Shown: positions 26,661 to 34,010 of the stretch, piece by piece | Position numbering within the stretch: the stretch's first letter is position 1 | Layout of the letters: the number at the start of each line of letters is the position of its first letter | Assembly: GCF_900101745.1 (NCBI RefSeq) | Contig: NZ_FNAD01000014.1 | Span: 104,489-168,488, forward strand | DNA from: Glycomyces harbinensis | GTDB lineage: Bacteria > Actinomycetota > Actinomycetes > Mycobacteriales > Micromonosporaceae | Reading direction: 5' to 3' | Length of the DNA: 64,000 nt | Translations under genes and position numbers: made by a program | The notes under the pieces: generated by a model | Databases searched by the model: none | The model's input: the letters and a program-made list of their open reading frames with translations, nothing else | What the model was told of the DNA's origin: nothing

Positions 26661-26832
26661 ACACCCACCACCACCACCAACACGCCCACCGATACCGACA
26701 CCGCTGTGCGCCTTGCGGGCGCGACCGTGCACCGCAACCACACCCACCACCACCACCAACACGCCCACCGATACCGACACCGCTGTGCGCCTTGCGGGCG
26801 CGACCGTGCACCGCAACCACACCCACCACCAC
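26661..26832 (+). repeat. 79-bp tandem direct repeat (2.2 copies)
   Basis: Copy one 26661-26739, copy two 26740-26818, with identity continuing to 26832. The copies are identical over their full length, including GATACCGACACCGCTGTGCG and GGGCGCGACCGTGCACCGCA. Perfect identity points to a recent duplication. Period 79 is close to that of the neighbouring array. Confidence 0.85.
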
Positions 26833-26845
26833 ACCACCATCGGGC

Positions 26846-27890
26846 GGGCCGCCGCCGCGCCACCATCGGGCAGGCACCGGCAACACCCGCCCCGCCCGCT
26901 ACTAGCCTCATCGTCGCCGCTTGCTCGAACCGCATCCGAGACGGCGCCCAGGGGCGGCAACACACGCCCGCCCACCACCCACCCCTCAGTCGCTGCCCGC
27001 TCGAACCGCGACCGAGACGGCGCTCAGGGGCCGCAACACAGGCCCGGCCCACCACTCACCGCTTCGTCGTTGCCTGTTCGAACCGTGACCGAGACGGCGC
27101 CCAGGGTCGGCACGGCAGGCCCGGCCCGCCGGTCCGTTGGTACCCGCTCGAACCGTAAGCCGCAGCGTCGCTTCGGGATCAGCGAAGTACCCCGCCACTC
27201 AGCTCCGCATTGGCGCGCTCGAGCCGCAGCCGAGACGGCGCCCAAGGCCGCGACCCGCTCGGCCCACCACCCGCCGCTTCGTCGCTGCTCGTTCTGACCC
27301 CGCCCGAGACGGCACTCAAGGCCGCCACCCGCCCGGCTCCACCACCCGCCTCATCATCGCCGCCCGTCCGAACCGCACCCGAGACGGCGCCCAGAGCCGA
27401 CAACCCACCCCGGCCCGCCGCTCCGTCCGTGCCCGCCCGAACTGCAATCCGAAGCGACGCTTCGGGATCCGCAAACTGCCCCGCCCCGCCACGCACCCCT
27501 TCGTTGCCGCTCGCTCGAAGCCGCAGCCGAGACGGCGCCCAGGGTCGGCAACGCAGGCCCGGCCCGCCGCTCACCGCTTCATCACTGCCTGCTCGAACCG
27601 CGAACAAGATGCGGCTCGGGCCTAGCGATGCACGCTCGAACCACCACCCACCTCATCATCGCCGCCCGCTCGAACCGCAGCCGAGACGGCGCCCAGAGCC
27701 GACAACCCACCCCGGCACGCCGCACACAACGCACCGTCGGTGCCCGCCCGAGCCGCAACCCGAAGCGTCGTTTCGGGATCAGCGAAGTGCCCCGCCCCGC
27801 CGCACACGCCTTCGTCGCTGCCTGTTTGAGCCGCTATTGCGACGGCGCTCTGGGTCGGCAACGCGCCCCGGAGCCTCCTGCGTCGATCGC
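26846..27890 (+). repeat. Satellite-like array of about 75-bp monomers with four-monomer higher-order period
   Basis: About 13 monomers begin with G(C/T)(T/C)CGAACC at 26923, 26999, 27076, 27146, 27217, 27291, 27366, 27435, 27513, 27591, 27668, 27746 and 27824, plus a degenerate one before them. Lengths are 69-78 bp, not multiples of three. Most (type A) carry CCGAGACGGCGCCCAGGG; the fourth, eighth and twelfth (type B) instead carry the hairpin CCGAAGC-GWC-GCTTCGG followed by GATC and a GCGAA element. Monomers in the same phase resemble each other most: 27379-27414 and 27681-27716 are identical over 36 bases. The array therefore has a higher-order unit of about 290-310 bp. Function unknown. 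Confidence 0.85.
27449..27465. repeat. Type B monomer hairpin
   Basis: CCGAAGC-GAC-GCTTCGG, a perfect 7-bp inverted repeat. The same hairpin occurs at 27160-27176 (one mismatch) and 27760-27776 (CCGAAGC-GTC-GTTTCGG), spaced 289 and 311 bp. Confidence 0.8.
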
Positions 27891-28198
27891 ATGCATCTCG
27901 CATGTGGACCTGGCCGAAGGGGCGCCACGCGCCATACCGACAAGGGCAGTGCACCGGCCGCACCGCTGGCTGCGTGAGGAGTCAGGAGAGAAAGGGATGA
28001 GAGGAGGTAACGACATGAGTGCCACGGTCCTGCCGCCAAGTGCCCTAGCCGACCACACCACACCACACCGGCCCGCTACACGGCGCGGCCCTATGCGGAC
28101 CCGGCTGCAGGAGCCATCGGCACCATCACCAGCTCGGCGCCCGCCGTGCAGCGCAAGGGCATTCCCGCCGCACTCCCGGGTCGCCGCGACCACTCGGC

Positions 28199-28228
28199 AA
28201 CGCCGACCCCAGCAACGCCGACCCCAGC
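28199..28228 (+). repeat. 15-bp tandem duplication
   Basis: AACGCCGACCCCAGC occurs twice in direct succession, with a third start (AATGCA) diverging immediately. Near the right end of the repeat island. Confidence 0.8.
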
Positions 28229-28515
28229 AATGCACCCCTGCCCCACGCCCACCGTTCCTTCGCCGCTTACTCGAACCGGCACCGAATCACCGCCCGGAGT
28301 GGCAGTGCACCCGGCCGTAGGATCCACCCGCGCCAGCACCGGGCCAAGTCCCTTCCGATAGGGGCGAACGGGATTCGGGGCTGGAGTCCACTGTCCGCCG
28401 GGTCGGCGGTATGGTGTGGCGCATCGAGAAGTGGATCATTCGTCACCGTTGCGGCGGTATGCACTTCGCGCCTGGACGTCCCCCAAGCCGCCGGCCAGTT
28501 TCAAGGAGACCCCTC

Positions 28516-29763
28516 TTGCAGCGCACCACGCGAATGCTCGGCGTTCTGAACGCACTCATGGAAGGCCAGCGCCGTTCCGAGTCCGGCAGCGACCATAAGG
28601 TCGATGCGGTGTTCGATCGCATGAACGCCAAGGCCCGCAAGGAGACCGACACCCTCGGCATGGAGCTCACCGCCCCCGACGCCGAGATCATGGAGAGCCT
28701 GCGCTTCCTCCTGCACTGCTGGGCGGCGACGCCCGGCCTGTCCGGAGTCGGCTGGCGTTCGGCCAAGGACATGGTGGCCGCGCGGGTCGCGAACCTGCTG
28801 ACCGTGCGCCGCCTCCAGGCGCAGCACCCGCAGGTGCGCAACGAGGCCATCGAGCGGCCGATCTTCGTGCTCGGCCTGCCGCGCACGGCGACCACTCTGA
28901 CGCAGCACATCATCGCCGGCTCGAAGGCCGCCCGCGCGCCGCACCTGTGGGAGATGTACTACCTGGGCCTGGAGTCCACTCCGGAGGAGCGCGCGAACCA
29001 CATCCGGAACACGCAGAAGCGTCTGGACATGACGCTGCTGCTGTCGAAGTCGTGGAAGACCATCCACCCCACGAACGCCGAGTGGCCCGAAGAGGACTAC
29101 TGGCTGAAGTTCCACGCCACGTTCCACTGCACGGTGGCGCCGCTGCCCGGCTACCTCGACTGGTACCGCAACGAGTACGACCGGGACACCGACTTCCGGT
29201 TCGTTCGGGACGCGCTCCAGATCCTCCAGTCGGGCCGTCCGAAGCAGCGCTGGGTGCTCAAGCACCCCGGGAACATCTTCAACCTCGACTCGATCCTGCG
29301 GGTGTTCCCGGACGCGCAGATCGTGCTGACGCACCGCGACCCGAACACCGTGATGTCCTCGCTGTGCTCGATGGTCGAGAGCCTGTACAGCATCCACCTC
29401 AAGCGCAGCGCGGTCGACCCGAAGGAGATCGGGCGCGAGTGGCTGCACCAGCTCGCCGCCGGCATGGAGGACTGCCGGAAGGTCCGGGCCGCGGCGACGC
29501 GGCCGGGCCGGTTCATCGACGTGAAGTACCACAGCCTCACCAGTTCGCCGCACACGTACGTGCCCGAGCTGTTCCACCAGCTCGATCTGCCTTGGGGCCC
29601 TGAGGACGAGTCGCGGCTGGACGAGCAGCTGACGCGCACGGGCCAGGGCGGCGGCCGGGACGGGGTGCGCCGCCACGAGCACTCGCTGCTGGGCTACGGC
29701 ATCGACCCCGCGGAGGTCGACCACGCGTTCGGCAGCGACTACATGCGCATCGCGGCGGGCTGA
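28516..29763 (+). CDS. PAPS-dependent sulfotransferase family protein
   Basis: 415-residue protein of the bacterial sulfotransferase superfamily (sulfotransfer_3 type). The 5'-phosphosulfate loop is IFVLGLPRTATTLTQHIIAG (residues about 116-135) and the 3'-phosphate-binding motif lies in AQIVLTHRDPNTVMSSLCSM. Such proteins transfer sulfate from PAPS to lipids, sugars or small molecules; the acceptor is not predictable. The TTG at 28516 is the chosen start because a perfect AAGGAG lies seven bases upstream; the ATG at 28534 has no site. No signal peptide. It is the first real gene right of the repeat island. Confidence 0.85.
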   Translation: MQRTTRMLGVLNALMEGQRRSESGSDHKVDAVFDRMNAKARKETDTLGMELTAPDAEIMESLRFLLHCWAATPGLSGVGWRSAKDMVAARVANLLTVRRLQAQHPQVRNEAIERPIFVLGLPRTATTLTQHIIAGSKAARAPHLWEMYYLGLESTPEERANHIRNTQKRLDMTLLLSKSWKTIHPTNAEWPEEDYWLKFHATFHCTVAPLPGYLDWYRNEYDRDTDFRFVRDALQILQSGRPKQRWVLKHPGNIFNLDSILRVFPDAQIVLTHRDPNTVMSSLCSMVESLYSIHLKRSAVDPKEIGREWLHQLAAGMEDCRKVRAAATRPGRFIDVKYHSLTSSPHTYVPELFHQLDLPWGPEDESRLDEQLTRTGQGGGRDGVRRHEHSLLGYGIDPAEVDHAFGSDYMRIAAG

Positions 29764-29836
29764 CGCCCCGGGCGTTCCCCGTCTTGGTACGGTGCCTTGC
29801 GCCGCTTGGACAATGCGGCAGGAAGAAGGCCGGACC

Positions 29837-30670
29837 ATGGACGCGCCAGAGGTCGCCCGCGCGACGACCGCCGCCGGGTCGATCGCCTCGTCGCTCGGCC
29901 TCGCGGCCGAGGACGCGGTGGTCGTGCACAACTCGAACAAGCTCACGCTGCGCCTGCTGCCCTGCGACGTCATCGCCCGGGTCGCCCCCGAGTCGGATCA
30001 GGTCGCGCACTTCGAGGTCGACCTCGCCGGGCGGCTCGCCGCGGCGGGGTGCCCGGTGGCGGCGCTCGATCCCCGCGCGGCGCCGCGCGTCCACGAGCGC
30101 GACGGCTTCAATGTGACACTGTGGACCCACTACGAGTCCGCGGCCGATGCGGTCCCGCCGTCCGACTACGCGGGCGCGCTCGCGCGCCTGCACGCCGGCA
30201 TGAAGGGACTCGACGTCCCGACGCCGCATTTCACCGACCGCGTCGAGGAGGCGCAGCAGCTCATCCGCGACCGCGACCGCACCCCGGACCTCGTCGAAGA
30301 GGACCGGGAACTGCTGGGCGACACGCTGCGGAACCTGCGCCGGTCGATCACCGGCCGCGGCGCCGCCGAGCAGCTGCTGCACGGCGAGCCGCACCCGGGC
30401 AACCTGCTCGCCACCAAGGACGGACTGCTGTTCATCGATCTGGAGACGTGCTGCCGCGGGCCCGTGGAGTTCGACCTCGCCCATGCGCCCGACGAGGTCG
30501 CCGACCACTACCCGGGCGTCGACCACGACCTGCTGCGCGAGTGCCGGATCCTCATGCTGGCGATGGTCACCATGTGGCGCTGGGACCGGGGCGACCAGCT
30601 CCCGAACGGGCGTGCGCTCGCCGCCGAGTGGCTCGGCCAGATCCGGGCGGCGCTCGGACACGCCGCCTGA
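29837..30670 (+). CDS. Aminoglycoside-phosphotransferase-fold kinase
   Basis: 277-residue protein of the APH/ChoK superfamily. The catalytic loop reads LLHGEPHPGN (His182-Gly-Glu184), where the family norm is HGD, followed by the metal-binding Asp201 in FIDLETC. The glycine-rich N-lobe is reduced. The substitution of Asp by Glu in the loop may reduce or change activity. These proteins phosphorylate aminoglycosides, homoserine, choline or other small alcohols; the substrate here is unknown and resistance should not be assumed. It is 73 bases after the sulfotransferase gene and could be co-transcribed. Confidence 0.8.
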   Translation: MDAPEVARATTAAGSIASSLGLAAEDAVVVHNSNKLTLRLLPCDVIARVAPESDQVAHFEVDLAGRLAAAGCPVAALDPRAAPRVHERDGFNVTLWTHYESAADAVPPSDYAGALARLHAGMKGLDVPTPHFTDRVEEAQQLIRDRDRTPDLVEEDRELLGDTLRNLRRSITGRGAAEQLLHGEPHPGNLLATKDGLLFIDLETCCRGPVEFDLAHAPDEVADHYPGVDHDLLRECRILMLAMVTMWRWDRGDQLPNGRALAAEWLGQIRAALGHAA

Positions 30671-30724
30671 GGCACCGCCGCCGCGGCGGACCGGGTTCCG
30701 GTGCGCCGCGGCCGGGCGTTCGCC

Positions 30725-31498
30725 TCATTCGGCGACGATGACGCGCACCCCCTGCCCGAGGAACGGCTCGACCTGCTCGTCGGTCGCGCCGCCGTCGGTG
30801 ATGAGGGTCCAGTCGCCGCCGAGGCGCGTCCAGGCGTGGAACGGGGCGACGCCGAGCTTGGAGCTGTCGGCGAGGACCACGACTTCGCCCGAGGAGCGGA
30901 CCATGAGCTCCTTGAGGCGGGCCTGCTCGCGGTCGGCCTCGCAGATGCCGCGCTGAGCGTCCACGCCGTCGGCGCCGAGGAAGACCTTGTCGAAGGTCAT
31001 GCGCTCCAGCGCGGCCTCGGTGATGGGCCCGACCATGCTGTCGCTCGTAGTGCGCAGGCGGCCGCCGAGGCATTCGACCACCACGTCGGGCGCGGAGGAG
31101 AGCGCCTGCATCGTGTGGAGCGCCGCGGTGACCACGGTGAGCGGGCCGCGGTCATGGACGGCGTGCGCGAGCTGGAGCACGGTGGACCCGCCGTCGAACA
31201 GCAGCACCTCGCCGTCGCCGATGAGCTCGGCCGCCTTCGCGCTGATCGCGCCCTTCTGGGCCGTCGACTCCTGGAGCCGTTCGCGCAGTGACGATTCCGG
31301 GTGCGCGACCGCGGGGATCGCGCCCCCGTAGGTGCGGGCGAGGCGGCCGTCCGCGTGGAGGCGCGCGAGGTCCCGGCGGATGGTCGAGGGGGAGATGTCG
31401 AACCGCTCAGCGAGGGCCTCCACGGACGCCAGGCCCGTCCGGGAGGCGAGTTCGACGATCAGCTCGCGGCGACCCGCGGCCGACAGTGGCTTTTCCAT
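30725..31498 (-). CDS. DeoR-family transcriptional regulator
   Basis: 257-residue repressor. A winged HTH at about residues 5-57 includes LAERFDISPSTIRRDLARL, followed by the DeoR sensor domain of the ribose-5-phosphate-isomerase fold (DGGSTVLQLAHAV, FLGADGVDAQRGI). DeoR proteins normally sense a phosphorylated sugar. It is divergent from the catabolic operon at 31634, with two tandem inverted repeats between them. The start at 31498 is the ATG that opens the HTH domain. The likely inducer is an acid-sugar phosphate produced by the kinase at 35739. Confidence 0.92.
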   Translation of the reverse strand: MEKPLSAAGRRELIVELASRTGLASVEALAERFDISPSTIRRDLARLHADGRLARTYGGAIPAVAHPESSLRERLQESTAQKGAISAKAAELIGDGEVLLFDGGSTVLQLAHAVHDRGPLTVVTAALHTMQALSSAPDVVVECLGGRLRTTSDSMVGPITEAALERMTFDKVFLGADGVDAQRGICEADREQARLKELMVRSSGEVVVLADSSKLGVAPFHAWTRLGGDWTLITDGGATDEQVEPFLGQGVRVIVAE

Positions 31499-31530
31499 GC
31501 GTTCAGCGTACTCAACCGCCGACCACCAGA

Positions 31531-31547
31531 GTGCGCGAATCGCGCAC
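31531..31547. promoter_or_regulatory. DeoR operator, copy 1
   Basis: GTGCGCGAATCGCGCAC: eight-base inverted repeat around one A. It shares GCGCGA-N-TCGCGC with the copy at 31552-31568; centres are 21 bp apart, two helical turns, so both dimers face the same side of the DNA. Confidence 0.85.
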
Positions 31548-31551
31548 CTGC

Positions 31552-31581
31552 TTGCGCGATTCGCGCAACATGGCGTAAGGT
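31552..31581 (+). promoter_or_regulatory. DeoR operator, copy 2, overlapping promoter
   Basis: TTGCGCGATTCGCGCAA (31552-31568) is a perfect eight-base inverted repeat around one T. TTGCGC within it can act as -35 for TAAGGT (31576-31581) at 18 bp, so repressor binding would cover the promoter of the acid-sugar operon. Confidence 0.75.
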
Positions 31582-31633
31582 GTTGCGGACCGGGAGCATC
31601 CCGGCCCCTCACGCCGCGTCAAAGGAGACTGCC

Positions 31634-33040
31634 TTGGCATCCCGTACCGCCACACCGCCCCAACCCTTCGACCCCTACGCCCTCGACGCCGCGAACGTCC
31701 TGGAGCCCCCGCGCACCCTCCGCGGGCGCTTCCGCTACCTCGGCCCCGGACTCATCCTCTCGGCCGCCGTGGTCGGCTCCGGCGAGCTCATCACCACCAC
31801 CGCCCTCGGCTCCCAGGCCGGCTTCGTCCTGTTCTGGCTCGTGATCGTCTCCACCGCCATCAAGGTCTGGGTCCAGGTCGAACTCGCCACGTGGTCGATC
31901 CTCACCGGCAAGACCGCCCTCCAGGGCTACGCCGAAGTGCGGCCGCGCACCTCCCGCGGCAGCTGGGTCACGGTGCTGTGGATCGTCATGGACTTCGCGA
32001 AGATCCTCCAGCGCGGCGGCATCATCGGCGGCGCCGCGGCCTGCCTGTCGATCATGTTCCCCGTGCTCGGCGAACCGCTGGGCCTGCCGTCCCTCGCGTT
32101 CTGGACCGGCGTCGTCCTCGTCGCGACCGTGACGCTCCTGGTCACCGGCAAGTACTCGATGATCGAGCGGCTGTCGGTCGTCTCGGTCGTGCTGTTCACG
32201 CTCATCACCGTCGCGCTGGCCCTCGGCCTGCCGCTCACGCCGTTCTCGTACTCCGCCGCCGACGTCCTCGACGGCCTGTCGTTCGCACTCCCGGTGGCCG
32301 CCATCGGCTTCGCGGTCGCGATGTTCGGCCTCACCGGCGTCGGCGCCGACGAGATGACCACCTACACCTACTGGGTCCTCGAGAAGGGCTACGGGCGCTG
32401 GACCGGACCCGACGACGGCTCCGAGGCGCGCGCCGAGCGGGCCGAGGGCTGGATCAGGGTCATGCGGCTCGACGCGCTCGTCTCCTGGCTCACCTGCACC
32501 GCCTGCACGCTGTCGTTCTACGTCATCGGCGCGGCCGTCCTGCACCCGCAGGGCCTGGTCCCGCAGGGCAACGAGATGATCTCCACCCTCTCGCGCATGT
32601 ACACCGACCTGCTCGGCTCCTGGGCGCAGTGGCTGTTCCTCATCGGCGCGTTCTTCGTGCTGTGGTCGACCTTCGTCGCCTCCACCGCCTCGGTCCCGCG
32701 GCTGTGGACGAACACGCTGGGCATCCTGGGCTTCTTCGACTGGACGAACGTGCGCCTGCGCGAGCGCATCATCCGCGTGCTCACCGTCGGCTACCCCGTC
32801 ATCTGGGCCGCGAGCTTCCTCATCGTGCAGTCGCCCGTCGTCATGGTCATGATCGGCGGCGTCGCCTCCGGCCTGTTCCTCATCGCCGTGGTCATCGCGG
32901 TCTGGGTCCTGCGCCGCGACGTGGACCGGCGCTACCGCCGCAGCCCCGTCTGGACCGTCATGCTGACGGTGTCGAGCATCGCGATCGCCCTCCTGGGGAG
33001 CTACACCGTCGCGACCATCTTCGGATTCACGGTCGGCTGA
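31634..33040 (+). CDS. Nramp-fold transporter lacking the metal-binding motifs; candidate acid-sugar importer
   Basis: 468-residue membrane protein with 11-12 predicted helices and overall Nramp/LeuT-like organisation (LGPGLILSAAVVGSGELITT in helix 1). In true Nramp metal transporters helix 1 carries DPGN and helix 6 carries MPH. Here the first position reads GSGE and helix 6 reads GLTGVGADEMTTYTYW, so neither metal motif is present. The TTG start at 31634 is fixed by AAAGGAG seven bases upstream. It is the first gene of a seven-gene catabolic block that has no other transporter, so uptake of the pathway substrate (with its own coupling ion) is the likely job. Automatic annotation as a manganese transporter would probably be wrong. 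Confidence 0.82.
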   Translation: MASRTATPPQPFDPYALDAANVLEPPRTLRGRFRYLGPGLILSAAVVGSGELITTTALGSQAGFVLFWLVIVSTAIKVWVQVELATWSILTGKTALQGYAEVRPRTSRGSWVTVLWIVMDFAKILQRGGIIGGAAACLSIMFPVLGEPLGLPSLAFWTGVVLVATVTLLVTGKYSMIERLSVVSVVLFTLITVALALGLPLTPFSYSAADVLDGLSFALPVAAIGFAVAMFGLTGVGADEMTTYTYWVLEKGYGRWTGPDDGSEARAERAEGWIRVMRLDALVSWLTCTACTLSFYVIGAAVLHPQGLVPQGNEMISTLSRMYTDLLGSWAQWLFLIGAFFVLWSTFVASTASVPRLWTNTLGILGFFDWTNVRLRERIIRVLTVGYPVIWAASFLIVQSPVVMVMIGGVASGLFLIAVVIAVWVLRRDVDRRYRRSPVWTVMLTVSSIAIALLGSYTVATIFGFTVG

Positions 33041-33050
33041 GAGGGAGCAC

Positions 33051-34010
33051 ATGCGAGTACTGGTCACCACACCGAGCTTCGGCGCGCAGTCGCCCGACCC
33101 GTGGACGGTCCTGGCCGACGCCGGGATCGAGGCGGTGCGCCCCGCCGCACCCCACCCGCTCGACGCCGCGACGCTCGCCCGCGAGGCCGAAGGCTGCGAC
33201 GCGCTCATCGTCGGCCTGGACGACGTGCGCGGTGCCGTCCTCGCCTCGCCGACGCTCAAAGCGGTCGCCAAGCACGGCGTCGGCACCGACAACATCGACC
33301 TGGACGCCGCGGCGGCACAAGGGATCACGGTCCTCAACGCGCCCGGCGCCAACAGCGGCGGCGTCGCGGACCTGACCCTCGCGCTCATCCTCGCGGTCGC
33401 CCGGCGCCTGCCCGAAGCCGACGCCTCCTGCCGCGCCGGCGAATGGCGCCGATTCCCCGGCCTCGAACTCGCCGGCAAGACCCTCGCGATCCTCGGCTAC
33501 GGCCGCATCGGCCGGGCCGTCGCCTCCCGCGCGAAGGCCTTCGGCCTCCAGGTCGTCGCCTACGACCCCTACCTGCCGCCCGAATCCTTCGGCGAGCACG
33601 TACGACGGGCCGACCTGGCCGAAGCCCTCGCCGCCGCCGACATCGTCTCGCTCCACCTGCCCGGCGGCGGGGCCCCGATCCTCGACCGCGCCGCCCTGGA
33701 GTCGCTGCGCGACGGCGCCATCGTCGTCAACGCCGCCCGCGGCGACCTCGTCGACGAGACCGCACTCGCCGCCATGCTCCACTCCGGACACATCGGCGGC
33801 GCGGCGCTCGACGCCACCGCCGTCGAACCGCTGCCCGCGGACAGCCCGCTGCTCACCGCCCCGAACCTCGTCCTGACCCCGCACATCGGCGCCCAGACCG
33901 ACCTCGCCAACCGCGCCATGGGCACGGCCGTCGCCGAAGACGTGGTCCGCGTCCTGCGCGGTGAGAAGCCCCGAAACCCAGTGCCGCCCAAGGAAGGAAC
34001 CACCGCATGA
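33051..34010 (+). CDS. D-isomer-specific 2-hydroxyacid dehydrogenase
   Basis: 319-residue NAD(P)-dependent dehydrogenase of the phosphoglycerate dehydrogenase family. The nucleotide fold has GYGRIG from residue 149; the catalytic triad is Arg230 (NAARGDL), Glu259 (VEP) and His278 (TPHIGAQT). It interconverts a 2-hydroxyacid and a 2-oxoacid. Within this operon it could oxidise an aldonate at C2 or reduce hydroxypyruvate/tartronate-type intermediates made by the aldolase. Starts ten bases after the transporter stop and overlaps the next gene by ATGA. Confidence 0.9.
   Translation: MRVLVTTPSFGAQSPDPWTVLADAGIEAVRPAAPHPLDAATLAREAEGCDALIVGLDDVRGAVLASPTLKAVAKHGVGTDNIDLDAAAAQGITVLNAPGANSGGVADLTLALILAVARRLPEADASCRAGEWRRFPGLELAGKTLAILGYGRIGRAVASRAKAFGLQVVAYDPYLPPESFGEHVRRADLAEALAAADIVSLHLPGGGAPILDRAALESLRDGAIVVNAARGDLVDETALAAMLHSGHIGGAALDATAVEPLPADSPLLTAPNLVLTPHIGAQTDLANRAMGTAVAEDVVRVLRGEKPRNPVPPKEGTTA

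Larger units (their letters stand above)
25440..28400. repeat. Gene-free repeat island
   Basis: About 3 kb without a convincing gene. Open frames exist on both strands but are short, overlapping, extremely rich in Arg/Pro/His/Thr, and lack ribosome sites and family motifs. The plus strand is G-rich from about 25540 to 25890 and C-rich from about 26200 to 28320, so base skew flips inside the island. The island contains an inverted monomer (25661-25710), a 79-bp tandem repeat (26661-26832), an array of about 75-bp monomers (about 26846-27890), a 15-bp duplication (28199-28228) and a further degenerate monomer near 28257-28320. The centre (about 25900-26180) is not repetitive and remains unexplained. 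Confidence 0.75.

Noticed and set aside
26923..27823. Degenerate tRNA gene array (about 75-bp period, TTCGA boxes on the minus strand)
   Set aside because: No acceptor stem, D-arm or anticodon arm can be drawn around the GGTTCGA-like box.
26923..27890. CRISPR array
   Set aside because: Whole monomers are conserved with no alternation of identical repeats and unique spacers, and no cas genes are present.
26185..28320. Several 60-260 codon frames on both strands in the repeat island
   Set aside because: Rich in Arg/Pro/His/Thr or Gly/Ala/Val, interrupted by the non-triplet repeat period, no ribosome sites; treated as non-coding repeats.
29837..30670. Antibiotic-resistance gene
   Set aside because: Only the fold is shared with aminoglycoside kinases; catalytic loop deviates and no resistance context is present.
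31634..33040. Annotation as manganese/iron Nramp transporter
   Set aside because: DPGN and MPH motifs are absent and the operon is for acid-sugar catabolism.
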